64,000 nt of DNA from Rhodococcus sp. Z13 (lineage in GTDB: Bacteria; Actinomycetota; Actinomycetes; Mycobacteriales; Mycobacteriaceae): positions 3,652,668 to 3,716,667 of the forward strand of contig NZ_CP107551.1 of NCBI RefSeq assembly GCF_025837095.1. The letters are read 5' to 3'. Below, piece by piece: positions 46,549 to 55,134 of this stretch. The position numbers and the translations under genes are program-made. Below the pieces are notes generated by a model, which worked only from the letters and a program-made list of their open reading frames with translations, did no database searches and was not told where the DNA came from. Positions within the stretch are counted from its first letter, which is position 1. Every line of letters starts with the position of its first letter.

Positions 46549-47357
46549 CAGGACGCCTCCGAGGCACCGCGCAGCGGCAGGACGGCCCGGCCCGAGGGGC
46601 GGTCGAGGATCTCGACGCGCGCGCCGTAGACCGCGGCGACCCGTTCGGTGGTGAGCACGTCGGTGGGTGCACCGTCGGCGACGACCCGCCCGCCGGCGAG
46701 GAGCACGAGGCGTTCGCCGTACTGGGAGGCGGAGGTGAGGTCGTGCATCGCGGCGATGACGGTGAGGTCGCTCTCGGCACGCATCGAGTCGACGAGTTCG
46801 AGCACCTGCTGCTGGTGGCCGATGTCGAGCGCGCTGGTGGGTTCGTCGAGGAGCAGCACCCGCGGCTGCTGCGCGAGGGCCCGCGCCAGCACGACCCGCT
46901 GCAGTTCACCCCCGGACAGTTCCGATGCGAGGCGCGGCGCGAACGATCCGAGTTCGAGGCGTTCGACGATCCGGTCGACCACCTCGACGTCGTGCGGGGT
47001 CTCGGAGCCGAAGCGCGGGATGTGGGGGGTGCGGCCGAGGTGGATCAGTTCCTTCACGGTCACGCCCTCGGGGACCACGGGGCGCTGCGGCATCAGCGCG
47101 ACCGCGCGGGCCATGTCCCGCCGCGACGCGCGGCCCGGCGCGATCCCCCCGACGTGGAGGGCACCGGTGGAGGGGACGAGACCGGCGAGGACGTGCAGCA
47201 GGGTGGTCTTGCCGGAACCGTTGGGGCCCACCAGCGACACCCACGACCCCGCGACGACGTCGAGGTCCACCCGGTGCAGCACCTCGACACCGCCGCGCGC
47301 GGCGCTCACGCCGCGGCACGACACCGCGGCAAGTTCGGTCGTCACGTCGCCGATCAT
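46548..47357 (-). CDS. btuD: Cobalamin/cobinamide ABC transporter ATP-binding protein (BtuD-like)
   Basis: The 269-residue ATPase of the iron-siderophore/B12 class has GPNGSGKTTLLHVLAGL (Walker A), the signature ELSGGELQRVVLARALAQ, and Walker [23 protein letters not shown]. The start at ATG 47357 overlaps the permease stop by 4 bases; GTG at 47345 is another option. Operon context under a cobalamin riboswitch and beside CobU points to corrinoid uptake, not iron. Confidence 0.92.
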   Translation of the reverse strand: MIGDVTTELAAVSCRGVSAARGGVEVLHRVDLDVVAGSWVSLVGPNGSGKTTLLHVLAGLVPSTGALHVGGIAPGRASRRDMARAVALMPQRPVVPEGVTVKELIHLGRTPHIPRFGSETPHDVEVVDRIVERLELGSFAPRLASELSGGELQRVVLARALAQQPRVLLLDEPTSALDIGHQQQVLELVDSMRAESDLTVIAAMHDLTSASQYGERLVLLAGGRVVADGAPTDVLTTERVAAVYGARVEILDRPSGRAVLPLRGASEAS

Positions 47358-48382
47358 CGGACCCCCCGACTACGTCTGAGAACCACCAGGAAGAAGGGAG
47401 CGCCGACGGCGGCGGTCACCACGCCGATCGGTAGTTCGGCGGGCGCCATCACGCTGCGGGCGAGGACGTCGGCGAGCACGAGGAACGCCGCCCCCACCAT
47501 CAGCGACAGCGGCAGCAGCAGCCGGTGGCCGGGCCCGACGAGCAGCCGCACGGCGTGGGGCACGACGATGCCGACGAACCCGATGAGCCCGCTCGCGGAC
47601 ACCACCGCGGCGGTGCCGAGCGTCGCGACGCTCACCAGCAGCAGGCGGACGCGGGCGGGATGGATGCCGAGGCTCGCGGCCTCGACGTCGCCGACCGACA
47701 TGACGTCCAGTGTGCGCCGGTGCAGCGCGATGATCGCGACGGTGACCACGACGTAGGGCAGGACGGTCAGGACGTCGGACCAGCCGTCGGTGGCCAGGCG
47801 GCCGAGCATCCACGAGTAGACCTGGCGCAGCGTGTCGTCGTGCAGCTGCATGAAGAAGGTCTGGATGGCGTTCGCGAAGGCCGCGACGGCGACACCGGCG
47901 AGGATGATGACCACCTCGGAGCGGACACCGCCGACGGTGCGGCCGAGCGCGTAGGTGGCGCCGACGGCGAGCATGCCGCCCACGAACGCGGCCGGCGGTA
48001 CCCCGGCGAAACCGGCGGCGCCGCCCACGACGATGGCGAGGGTGGCGCCGAGACCGGCCCCGCTCGAGACCCCCAGCAGGTAAGGGTCGGCGAGCGGGTT
48101 GCGGAAGACTCCCTGGTAGGCGGCCCCCGCGACGGCGAGCATTGCGCCGACGAGCACCCCGAGCACCACCCGCGGCATGCGGATGTTCCACAGGATGGCC
48201 TGCTGGCGGGTGGTCAGGCCCGAGTCGACGTCGACGAACGGCAACCGGTCGGCGATGTCGAGCAGGACCCCGCCGGGTGTGAGCCCGGCGGGGCCGACGA
48301 GGATGCCCAGCAGCATCGCGGCGAGCAGGATCGACGCCGCGCCGGTCAGCACGAGCGCGCGACGTCGCGGGGCCGCGATCAA
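47354..48382 (-). CDS. btuC: Cobalamin/cobinamide ABC transporter permease (BtuC/FecCD type)
   Basis: The 342-residue FecCD-family permease has about ten transmembrane helices. It shows the motif WNIRMPRVVLGVLVGAMLAVAGAAYQGVFRNPLADPYLLGVSSGAGLGA, ILAGVAVAAFANAIQTFFMQ, YSWMLGRLATDGW and the C-terminal VSASGLIGFVGIVVPHAVRLLVGPGHR with the permease-ATPase coupling region. The ATG overlaps the btuF stop (ATGA). Confidence 0.94.
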   Translation of the reverse strand: MIAAPRRRALVLTGAASILLAAMLLGILVGPAGLTPGGVLLDIADRLPFVDVDSGLTTRQQAILWNIRMPRVVLGVLVGAMLAVAGAAYQGVFRNPLADPYLLGVSSGAGLGATLAIVVGGAAGFAGVPPAAFVGGMLAVGATYALGRTVGGVRSEVVIILAGVAVAAFANAIQTFFMQLHDDTLRQVYSWMLGRLATDGWSDVLTVLPYVVVTVAIIALHRRTLDVMSVGDVEAASLGIHPARVRLLLVSVATLGTAAVVSASGLIGFVGIVVPHAVRLLVGPGHRLLLPLSLMVGAAFLVLADVLARSVMAPAELPIGVVTAAVGAPFFLVVLRRSRGVR

Positions 48383-49278
48383 GGCGTGGGCGCGGTGACC
48401 GGAATGCCGCCGACGATGCCGGCGACCTCACGCATCAGGTCCACCACGCGCGGACCCCAGCGGCTGGCGATGTCCTCGTCGAGAACGTAGACGCGCCCTT
48501 CGCGGACGGCGGTGAGTTCCTCCCAGCCGGCGCGCTGCGCGACGACCTCGGGTGTGACGCCGCAGCACTGTCCGTCGGCCAGGAAGATCACGTCGGGGTT
48601 CTGCTCGAGGACGTATTCGGCGGACAGCTGCGGGTAGCCGTTGCTGCCGGTGGCGATGGAGGTCAGCCCCAGCATCGAGTGGATCTCACCGATGTAGGTG
48701 TCGTCGGTGACGGAGTAGAAGGTGTTGTCGAGCTCCTGGTAGTAGGTCAGCGGCGTCTCGCGCTCGGGCAGACCGGCGAGGATCTCGTCGATGTCTGCCT
48801 GCATCTGTGCGACGAGCTCGGCGGCCTCCCCGACGTGCCCGGTGGCGGCGCCGAGCTGTTCGAGCTGGGTGTAGGTGTCGTCGAGGGTCTGTGCGGCTGG
48901 CAGGATCAGCGTCTCGACCCCGGCCTGTTCGAGTCCGGCGACGAGGTCACCGGTGTCGGCGTTGGCGACGACGAGGTCGGGTTCGTAGCCGAGGATCGCC
49001 TCGACGTTGGGGGTGTAACCGGACAGATCGGTGACGGGAGCGTCCGTCGGGTAGTCGGAGCGGTCGTCGACGGCGACGACCTGGTCGCCCGCGCCGATGG
49101 CGTAGAGCATCTCCGTGCTGGTGGGGCTCAGCGACACGATGGCCTGCGGGACGTCCGCCGCGGCGGTGTCGGTCTCCCCGGCGGGAGACGAGTCGTCGCT
49201 GCTCGAGCACCCTGCGGCGAGGAGCGCGAAGACGGTCAGGCCGGCGGCGAGCCACCGCCGGGAATCGTTTACGGGCAC
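48379..49278 (-). CDS. btuF: Cobalamin/cobinamide-binding lipoprotein (BtuF-like)
   Basis: A substrate-binding lipoprotein of about 299 residues with lipobox LLAAGC and the helical-backbone fold: IVSLSPTSTEMLYAIGAGDQVVAVDDRSDYP, NVEAILGYEPDLVVAN and ILPAAQTLDDTYTQLEQLG, then a C-terminal domain with DGQCCGVTPEVV. I place the start at GTG 49278, since GGAGG lies 6 bases upstream. ATG 49284 would sit directly against GGAGG. The Shine-Dalgarno is inside a 7-bp hairpin (49284-49302), which fits translational control by the cobalamin riboswitch. First gene of the four-gene operon. Confidence 0.92.
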   Translation of the reverse strand: MPVNDSRRWLAAGLTVFALLAAGCSSSDDSSPAGETDTAAADVPQAIVSLSPTSTEMLYAIGAGDQVVAVDDRSDYPTDAPVTDLSGYTPNVEAILGYEPDLVVANADTGDLVAGLEQAGVETLILPAAQTLDDTYTQLEQLGAATGHVGEAAELVAQMQADIDEILAGLPERETPLTYYQELDNTFYSVTDDTYIGEIHSMLGLTSIATGSNGYPQLSAEYVLEQNPDVIFLADGQCCGVTPEVVAQRAGWEELTAVREGRVYVLDEDIASRWGPRVVDLMREVAGIVGGIPVTAPTP

Positions 49279-49283
49279 AGCCA

Positions 49284-49302
49284 TCCTCCGTGTGTCGGAG
49301 GA
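49284..49302 (-). promoter_or_regulatory. Shine-Dalgarno-sequestering hairpin before btuF
   Basis: TCCTCCG (49284-49290) and CGGAGGA (49296-49302) form a 7-bp stem that hides the GGAGG ribosome-binding site of btuF. It is a likely expression platform for the riboswitch just upstream on the minus strand. Confidence 0.65.
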
Positions 49303-49460
49303 CGAAAACAGTACGGCTGCAACGGCGCGTTGCGGCACGTCCCGTCCTTCGTCCGAGGAACAGTACGTACGAACCCGCGGCGCCGGCTGACCTGGCTCAC
49401 CCGGGGGTACGGGCTCACAGTTGCGGGACAGCGCCGGAATTGCACCGGCTTCACCGAAAA
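49303..49460 (-). promoter_or_regulatory. Cobalamin riboswitch
   Basis: Minus-strand conserved elements appear in order: GAAGCCGGTGCAATTCCGG, CGCTGTCCCGCAACTGTGAG (the core of cobalamin riboswitches) and the B12-box-like GAGCCAGGTCAGCC, then the linker to the Shine-Dalgarno hairpin. It lies directly upstream of btuF-btuC-btuD-cobU. The 5' side (P1/P2) abuts the metZ terminator, so the aptamer's first helices may overlap that hairpin. Confidence 0.9.
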
Positions 49461-49501
49461 CGCTGCGGGTGTCCTGTCGAGTCGACAGGACACCCGCAGC
49501 G
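49461..49501 (-). terminator. metZ terminator
   Basis: Perfect 20-base arms (49461-49480 and 49482-49501; the centre includes palindromic GTCGAC) lie 19 bases after the metZ stop. The minus strand then reads TTTTC, giving a short U-run, so this is a good intrinsic terminator. It lies next to the 5' edge of the cobalamin riboswitch. Confidence 0.85.
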
Positions 49502-49520
49502 TAACTCACGGCTCAGCAGG

Positions 49521-50744
49521 TCAGGAGAGCGCCTGCTGCAGATCTTCGAGCAGGTCCTCGGGGTCCTCGAGGCCCACCGAGAGGCGGACGACACCGTCGG
49601 ACAGGCCGATGGCGGCGCGGCCCTCCGGTCCCATCGCGCGGTGCGTGGTGGTCGCCGGGTGGGTGATGAGGGACTTGGCGTCGCCGAGGTTGTTGGAGAT
49701 GTCGACGATGCGCAGCTTGTTCAGCAGCTCGAAGGCCCGCTTCTTGCCCTCGCCCTCGGGGGCGTCGAGTTCGAAGGTGACGATGGTGCCACCGCCGCTC
49801 ATCTGCGACTTCGCCAGCTCGTACTGGGGGTGCGATTCGAGATAGGGGTACTTGACCCAGCGCACCGCGGAGTGGTCCTCGAGGAACTGTGCGATGCGCA
49901 GCGCCGAACCGACCGCGGCGTTCACGCGCAGCGGCATGGTCTCGAGGCCCTTGAGCAGCGTCCACGCGTTGAACGGGCTCAGCGACGGCCCGGTGTGGCG
50001 GATGAGCTGCTGGACTGGACCGTCGATGTACTCCTTGGACCCGAGGATCGCACCGCCGAGCACGCGGCCCTGGCCGTCGATGTGCTTGGTGCCCGAGTAG
50101 ACGACGACGTCGGCACCGAGATCGAGGCTGCGCTGCAGCAGCGGGGTGGCGAAGACGTTGTCCAGCACCACCTTCGCGCCGGCGGCGTGCGCCATCTCGG
50201 AGACGCGGCGCACGTCGACGAGGGTTTGCATCGGGTTCGAGGGGGTCTCGAAGAACACCGCGGTGGTGGGCACCGACAGGGCCTTCTCCCACTGGTCGAG
50301 GTCCTCGCCGTCGACGAAGACGGTCTCGACACCCCAGCGGGGCAGGATCTCGTTGCACACCACGAAGCAGGAGCCGAACAGGCTGCGGGCCGCGACGAGG
50401 CGGTCGCCCTTGCCGAGCAGCGCAGCGAGGGCGGTGAACACCGCGGACATGCCGGACGCGGTGGCGTAGGCACCCTCGGCACCGTCGAGCAGGCGCAGGC
50501 GCTCCTCGAACATCTTGACCGTGGGGTTGCCGTAGCGGGAGTAGACGAAGTGGTCGACCTCACCGGTGAAGGCGGCCTCGGCGGCCTCGGCGGATTCGTA
50601 GACGAACCCGGAGTTCAGGTAGACCGCCTCGGAGGTCTCCTCGAAGCCGGACCGGAGGGTCCCGCCGCGCACGCCGAGCGTGGCCGGCCGGACGGTCTCG
50701 GGCAGGGCCTTGTGGAAGGCACCGCCCTGGGGGATGGAACTCAC
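49521..50744 (-). CDS. metZ: O-succinylhomoserine sulfhydrylase
   Basis: MetZ makes homocysteine by direct sulfhydrylation of O-acylhomoserine, using PLP. The 407-residue Cys/Met-metabolism enzyme has TSEAVYLNSGFVYESAEAAE, VYSRYGNPT (PLP phosphate and substrate Tyr/Arg), SGMSAVFTALAALLGKGD, VFFETPSNPMQTLVD, VVYSGTKHIDGQGRVLGGAIL (PLP-binding Lys in SGTKHIDG) and LITHPATTTHRAMG. The GTG start overlaps the rhodanese stop (GTGA), with GGAGG 5 bases upstream. This pairing matches Rv0390-Rv0391. Sulfide supply ties it to the other sulfur genes here. Confidence 0.96.
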   Translation of the reverse strand: MSSIPQGGAFHKALPETVRPATLGVRGGTLRSGFEETSEAVYLNSGFVYESAEAAEAAFTGEVDHFVYSRYGNPTVKMFEERLRLLDGAEGAYATASGMSAVFTALAALLGKGDRLVAARSLFGSCFVVCNEILPRWGVETVFVDGEDLDQWEKALSVPTTAVFFETPSNPMQTLVDVRRVSEMAHAAGAKVVLDNVFATPLLQRSLDLGADVVVYSGTKHIDGQGRVLGGAILGSKEYIDGPVQQLIRHTGPSLSPFNAWTLLKGLETMPLRVNAAVGSALRIAQFLEDHSAVRWVKYPYLESHPQYELAKSQMSGGGTIVTFELDAPEGEGKKRAFELLNKLRIVDISNNLGDAKSLITHPATTTHRAMGPEGRAAIGLSDGVVRLSVGLEDPEDLLEDLQQALS

Positions 50745-51151
50745 GACTGCCTCCACGGCAGGCCCTCGGCCCGCCAGCCCTGGGCACCCCGATGCCCTTC
50801 GGCATCGAGGGCGCCTTCGAATCCTTCGAGAACGTTGTAGGCGGGGGTCAGGCCCGCAGCGGTGGCCGCTTCGGCGGCACCGATGGAACGCTGGCCCGAG
50901 CGACACAGGAAGATCACCGGCCCCTTGTCGATCCCCGCAGCCTTCAGGTCTTCGACGAAGGACTTGTTCGGCACGCCGTCGGGGTAGCGAACCCACTCGA
51001 CGAACACGGTCCGGCGACCGAGCGACGAGGTCTCGGGTACCCCGACGTACTTCCACTCGGCTTCGGTTCGCACATCGACGAGCACGGCATCCGGATTTTC
51101 CTGCAGCAGGTCCCATGCCTGCCGCGGCGTTATATCACCTGCGTAGCTCAC
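50741..51151 (-). CDS. Rhodanese-like sulfurtransferase
   Basis: The 136-residue single-domain protein has the rhodanese fold, with VLVDVRTEAEWKYVGVPE and the active-site loop VIFLCRSGQRSIGAAEAA (persulfide Cys in CRSGQR). It could move sulfane sulfur toward MetZ or other acceptors. It begins at GTG 51151 with only a weak Shine-Dalgarno, and its stop overlaps the metZ start, giving a two-gene operon. Orthologue of Rv0390 by position. Confidence 0.93.
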   Translation of the reverse strand: MSYAGDITPRQAWDLLQENPDAVLVDVRTEAEWKYVGVPETSSLGRRTVFVEWVRYPDGVPNKSFVEDLKAAGIDKGPVIFLCRSGQRSIGAAEAATAAGLTPAYNVLEGFEGALDAEGHRGAQGWRAEGLPWRQS

Positions 51152-51198
51152 CCCGACATGTTTTCACAGGTAGGGCTGTGACGTGCATCCGGGCGGCG

Positions 51199-51639
51199 TC
51201 AGAAGCGGCAGACCCGCCAATTGTCACCGACCCGGACGAACTGCCAGGTGGAGGTCTCCGGTTCGTCGCCGGTGCGCACCCGCACGTCCGCGGTGCCGCG
51301 ATCGCCGTCGACGGAGATGTTCTGCGTGGCCTGCAGCTCGACGGAGCCCTCGACCCCCGTCAGGGGCGCCTCGTCGGCGGGCAGATCGTCGCAGCGCAGC
51401 CGGTCGAGGACCTGGTCGTCGTCGCCGTTGTGGGCGGTGACGTAGTCGGTGACGGTGCGGCGGACGAGTTCGTCGTCGCCGACGTTCTCGCCGGACGGGG
51501 AGAACAGCTGGGCGCCGAGGACGACGACGGCGAGCACCACGATGACGGCGAGCGCCCCGAAGAAGGGGGCGGCGCTGCGGTCGTTCGGGCCTTCCGGGTC
51601 GGGGCCGGGATCGGGTTCGGGTGCTCCGCGTCGTGCCAT
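51199..51639 (-). CDS. Small single-pass membrane protein with extracytoplasmic domain
   Basis: A 146-residue protein: an acidic Pro-rich cytoplasmic start (RRGAPEPDPGPDPEGPNDRS), one transmembrane helix at about 28-48 (FFGALAVIVVLAVVVLGAQLF), and an extracytoplasmic domain of about 95 residues with DELVRRTVTDYVTAHNGDD and a final WQFVRVGDNWRVCRF. The last part resembles the DUF4878/SnoaL-like fold of mycobacterial membrane proteins such as Rv0361. ATG 51639 is preferred over a far longer extension. The function is unknown. Confidence 0.7.
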   Translation of the reverse strand: MARRGAPEPDPGPDPEGPNDRSAAPFFGALAVIVVLAVVVLGAQLFSPSGENVGDDELVRRTVTDYVTAHNGDDDQVLDRLRCDDLPADEAPLTGVEGSVELQATQNISVDGDRGTADVRVRTGDEPETSTWQFVRVGDNWRVCRF

Positions 51640-51723
51640 GTCATCGATCCTATCGGCGCCGGTCCGGGGGTCTTCGGGGGACCGCATTTGCCCAATAAAC
51701 CCTCTCGAGGTAGGAATTGTGAC

Positions 51724-51798
51724 ATGGCCACCACGCAGCTCGTTCGACGCCTCGCCGTCGACCTGTGCCGTCTGTGTGCCCACATGTGTTGTCGCTGA
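51724..51798 (+). CDS. Cysteine-rich regulatory leader peptide upstream of fprA
   Basis: A 24-residue frame with AGGA 8 bases upstream of its ATG. Its core RRLAVDLCRLCAHMCCR is rich in cysteine: two single Cys, then Cys-Cys before the last Arg and stop. It fits the polycysteine leader peptides that attenuate sulfur-related genes in actinobacteria. It lies 135 bases upstream of fprA. Low cysteine would stall ribosomes on the late Cys codons (inference). Confidence 0.78.
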   Translation: MATTQLVRRLAVDLCRLCAHMCCR

Positions 51799-51867
51799 AG
51801 CGATTCGCTCGACGGCTGGATCCCGTTTACATCGCCGTCATCCCTGCGTGACCTGCGCCTCACCCAC

Positions 51868-51886
51868 TGAGGGTAGCCTTAACTCA
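51868..51886 (+). promoter_or_regulatory. Candidate IdeR/DtxR iron box upstream of fprA
   Basis: TGAGGGTAGCCTTAACTCA matches the 19-base DtxR/IdeR consensus TTAGGTTAGCCTAACCTAA at 14 positions and is roughly palindromic. It lies 48 bases upstream of the fprA start codon, between the leader peptide and the gene. Confidence 0.5.
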
Positions 51887-51933
51887 AGCTGCATTCTGTC
51901 CGTCCGTACACCGAAGAGGTAGTTGATCCCCTG

Positions 51934-53331
51934 ATGACCGATCAGACTCGTCCCCTTCGCGTCGCGATCGTCGGTGCCGGTCCCGCCGGTATCTACGCCG
52001 CCGATGCGCTCATGAAGTCCGACACTGCGCAGGATCCCGGGGTCAGCATCGACCTGTTCGAGCGCATGCCGGCACCGTTCGGTCTGATCCGTTACGGTGT
52101 CGCCCCCGACCACCCGCGCATCAAGGGCATCATCACCGCGCTGCACAAGGTGCTCGACAAGCCGCAGATCCGCCTCCTCGGCAACCTCGACTACGGCACC
52201 GACTTCAACCTCGACGACCTGAAGCGCTTCTACGACGCCGTGATCTTCTCGACCGGCGCGAACGCGGACCGGGCACTGAACATCCCCGGCATCGACCTGG
52301 ACGGCAGCTACGGCGCCGCCGACTTCGTGTCCTGGTACGACGGCCACCCCGACGTGCCGCGCACCTGGCCGCTCGAGGCCGAGAAGGTCGCCGTCCTCGG
52401 TGTCGGCAACGTCGCCCTCGACGTCGCACGCGTACTCGCCAAGACCGGCGACGAGCTGCTGCCGACCGAGATCCCGCCGAACGTCTACGAGGGCCTGAAG
52501 AACAACAAGGCCGTCGAGGTGCACGTCTTCGGTCGTCGCGGTCCGGCGCAGGCCAAGTTCACGCCGCTCGAGCTGCGCGAGCTCGACCACTCCCCCAACA
52601 TCGAGGTCATCGTCGACCCGGAGGACATCCAGTACGACGAGGCGTCCGAGCAGGCCCGCCGCAACTCCAAGCAGGTCGACATGGTCGCCAACACCCTCCA
52701 GGACTGGGCGATCCGCGACGTGGGCGACCGCCCGCACAAGCTGTTCCTGCACTTCTTCGAGTCGCCGCACGAGATCCTCGGCGAGGACGGCAAGGTCGTG
52801 GGCCTGCGCACCGAGCGCACCGAGCTCGACGGCACCGGTAACGTCCGCGGCACCGGCAAGTTCAACGACTGGGAGGTCCAGGCCGTCTACCGCGCCGTCG
52901 GCTACCTGTCGCAGAACATCGCGAAGCTGCCCTTCGACGACCAGGCCGGCACCGTGCCGAACGAGGCCGGCCGCGTGCTCGTCGACGAGAACGCCGAGGG
53001 TCACGACCGGTTCATGCCGCACACCTACGTCACCGGCTGGATCAAGCGTGGTCCGGTGGGCCTGATCGGCCACACCAAGGGCGATGCGAACGAGACCGTC
53101 GCGAACCTGCTCGAGGACCGCGCCGCCGGTCGCCTCAACACCCCGGAGGAGCCCTCCGAGGACGCCGTGGTGAAGTTCCTCGAGGAGAAGCAGCTCCCCT
53201 ACACCACCTGGCAGGGCTGGTACCGCCTCGACGCGCACGAGCGCGCACTCGGTGAGGCCGAGGGCCGCGAGCGCGTGAAGGTCGTCGAGCGCGAGGAGAT
53301 GTTCCGCGCCAGCGAGCCGCACAAGGCGTGA
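51934..53331 (+). CDS. fprA: NADPH-ferredoxin/adrenodoxin-type reductase FprA
   Basis: FprA moves electrons from NADPH to ferredoxins. The 465-residue flavoprotein has the FAD motif VAIVGAGPAGIYAADALM, ERMPAPFGLIRYGVAPDHPRIK, FSTGANADRALNIPG, the NADPH motif VAVLGVGNVALDVARVL, HVFGRRGPAQAKFTPLELREL and the C-terminal TGWIKRGPVGLIGHTKGDANET, all typical of the adrenodoxin-reductase class. Reduced ferredoxin could serve sulfite reductase or P450s. The ATG at 51934 has only a distant AGAGG. Regulation appears layered: a Cys-rich leader peptide and a possible iron box. Confidence 0.96.
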   Translation: MTDQTRPLRVAIVGAGPAGIYAADALMKSDTAQDPGVSIDLFERMPAPFGLIRYGVAPDHPRIKGIITALHKVLDKPQIRLLGNLDYGTDFNLDDLKRFYDAVIFSTGANADRALNIPGIDLDGSYGAADFVSWYDGHPDVPRTWPLEAEKVAVLGVGNVALDVARVLAKTGDELLPTEIPPNVYEGLKNNKAVEVHVFGRRGPAQAKFTPLELRELDHSPNIEVIVDPEDIQYDEASEQARRNSKQVDMVANTLQDWAIRDVGDRPHKLFLHFFESPHEILGEDGKVVGLRTERTELDGTGNVRGTGKFNDWEVQAVYRAVGYLSQNIAKLPFDDQAGTVPNEAGRVLVDENAEGHDRFMPHTYVTGWIKRGPVGLIGHTKGDANETVANLLEDRAAGRLNTPEEPSEDAVVKFLEEKQLPYTTWQGWYRLDAHERALGEAEGRERVKVVEREEMFRASEPHKA

Positions 53332-53352
53332 TGGTCGCCTGACCTGCACGAA

Positions 53353-53390
53353 CGAGGAAGGCCCCGTCCGCACGGACGGGGCCTTCCTCG
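53353..53390. terminator. Bidirectional terminator between fprA and the DUF456 gene
   Basis: Perfect 18-bp arms (53353-53370 and 53373-53390) with a 2-base centre lie between two convergent genes, so the stem can end both transcripts. Confidence 0.85.
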
Positions 53391-53403
53391 TGTTCGGGGT
53401 GCT

Positions 53404-53886
53404 TCAGGCGACCAGGACCGCCCCGAGCCACACCGACGCGGCGACGAGCCCACCGAGCAGTTCGACGAGGATCGACAGCGCCACGGCCTTGGTGGCGGCG
53501 ACCGTCGCGACCCACGCGTCGCGGTGGGTGCGGTGCCGCTGCGCCTCCGACAGGTACATGCCGAGCAGGAAGCCGAGGAACAACCCCACCACGGGGACGA
53601 CGAAGAACCCGACGATGCCGAGCAGGCCGCCGATCACCAACGACCGGTTCGGCACCCCGGCCTGCTGCAGCCGCTTGCCGGGCCAGGTGTACTTCACGAT
53701 GCCGGTGACGAGCAGCGCCGCGGTGGCCACCGCGAGCACGATCCAGGCGGTGGTGCCGCCGGTGACGAACGCCCACACCGCGATGGCCGCGAAGATCAAC
53801 AGGACGCCGGGCAGGATCGGCACCACGATGCCGACCAGGCCGACGAGGATCGCCAGCCCGACCAGAACCTCGGCGCCCGCGCTCAC
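53404..53886 (-). CDS. DUF456-family membrane protein
   Basis: The 160-residue protein has four to five hydrophobic helices: [32 protein letters not shown] at 8-40, [49 protein letters not shown], and [27 protein letters not shown] near the end. The glycine-rich [19 protein letters not shown] stretch is the DUF456 hallmark. The GTG start overlaps the purT stop by 4 bases (GTGA). No function is known for the family. Confidence 0.85.
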   Translation of the reverse strand: MSAGAEVLVGLAILVGLVGIVVPILPGVLLIFAAIAVWAFVTGGTTAWIVLAVATAALLVTGIVKYTWPGKRLQQAGVPNRSLVIGGLLGIVGFFVVPVVGLFLGFLLGMYLSEAQRHRTHRDAWVATVAATKAVALSILVELLGGLVAASVWLGAVLVA

Positions 53887-55088
53887 GGTGCGACGGGCCT
53901 GACGAGGGAGGCGGCCTCGGTGGCGCGGGCCCGCGCGGTCCCGACGTCGGGGCCGGTCGACACCGCGACCCCCATGCGGCGGCGCGGGAACGATTCGGGC
54001 TTGCCGAACAGCCGCAGGTCCGTTTCGGGGATGCGCAGGGCGTCGCCGACACCCTCGAAGGCGATACCGGTGGCGTCCATGCCGCCGTAGATCACGGCGG
54101 AGGCACCCGGCGACAGCAGCCCGGTATCGACGGGCAGGCCCAGGATGGCGCGGGCGTGCAGCTCGAACTCGGAGTAACGCTGCGTGCGCAGGGTGACCAG
54201 ACCGGTGTCGTGCGGGCGGGGGCTGACCTCGGAGAAGTACACCTCGTCGCCCTTGACGAACAGTTCGACGCCGAACACCCCGCGGCCGCCGAGCGCACCG
54301 GTGACCGCCGCGGCGACCTCCCGGGCCCGGGTCAGCGCGGCCTCGCTCATCGGCTGCGGCTGCCACGACTCGACGTAGTCGCCGTCGCGCTGCAGGTGCC
54401 CGATGGGTTCGCAGAAGTGGGTCTCGATCTCGCCCGAGGGTCCGAGCGCCCGCACGGTGAGCTGGGTGATCTCGTAGTCGAACTCGACGAAGCCCTCGAC
54501 GATGACGGTGCCGCGGTTCACCCGGCCGCCGGCCATCGCGTACTCCCAGGCGGCGTCGAGCGCGTCGGCGGAACGGACGGTGGACTGGCCCTTGCCCGAC
54601 GACGACATCACCGGCTTGATCACGCACGGGAAACCGACCTGCGCGGCGGCGTCACGGAGTTCGTCGAGGCTGGAGGCGAAGCGGTAGGGCGAGGTGGGCA
54701 GGCCCAGTTCCTCGGCGGCGAGGCGACGGATGCCCTCGCGGTTCATGGTGAGCTGGGTGGCACGGGCCGTGGGGACGACCTCGGCGAGGCCGCGTTCCTC
54801 GACGACGGCCAGGGCGTCGGTGGCGATGGCCTCGATCTCCGGCACCACCAGGTGCGGGCGCTCGGCCTCGATCAACTCGAGCAGGGCCTGCGGGTCGCTC
54901 ATGTCGATGGTGTGGGCGCGGTGCGCGACCTGGTGTCCCGGGGCGTTGGGGTAGCGGTCCACGGCGACGACCTCCACGCCGAGCCGTTGCAGAGCGATCA
55001 CCACCTCCTTGCCGAGCTCGCCGGAGCCGAGCAGCAGCACCTTGGTGGCGGTGGGAGACAGCGGAGTACCGAGACGCGGTGAGACCAT
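53883..55088 (-). CDS. purT: Formate-dependent phosphoribosylglycinamide formyltransferase 2
   Basis: PurT uses formate and ATP to formylate GAR in purine synthesis. The 401-residue ATP-grasp protein starts with [24 protein letters not shown]. It contains [52 protein letters not shown] (ATP-binding loop), [48 protein letters not shown] and the Lys-Ser-Gly-type tail [16 protein letters not shown]. The -10 box TATAGT (55095-55100) lies 6 bases upstream of ATG 55088, so the message is probably leaderless. Orthologue of Rv0389. Confidence 0.96.
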   Translation of the reverse strand: MVSPRLGTPLSPTATKVLLLGSGELGKEVVIALQRLGVEVVAVDRYPNAPGHQVAHRAHTIDMSDPQALLELIEAERPHLVVPEIEAIATDALAVVEERGLAEVVPTARATQLTMNREGIRRLAAEELGLPTSPYRFASSLDELRDAAAQVGFPCVIKPVMSSSGKGQSTVRSADALDAAWEYAMAGGRVNRGTVIVEGFVEFDYEITQLTVRALGPSGEIETHFCEPIGHLQRDGDYVESWQPQPMSEAALTRAREVAAAVTGALGGRGVFGVELFVKGDEVYFSEVSPRPHDTGLVTLRTQRYSEFELHARAILGLPVDTGLLSPGASAVIYGGMDATGIAFEGVGDALRIPETDLRLFGKPESFPRRRMGVAVSTGPDVGTARARATEAASLVRPVAP

Positions 55089-55094
55089 GGTGGG

Positions 55095-55100
55095 ACTATA
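55095..55100 (-). promoter_or_regulatory. -10 box of leaderless purT promoter
   Basis: TATAGT on the minus strand is a near-ideal -10 hexamer exactly 6 bases before the purT ATG, leaving no room for a 5' leader. Confidence 0.55.
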
Positions 55101-55134
55101 TGTGGCACGGATCCACGGTCCCCGGAGGAACGCC

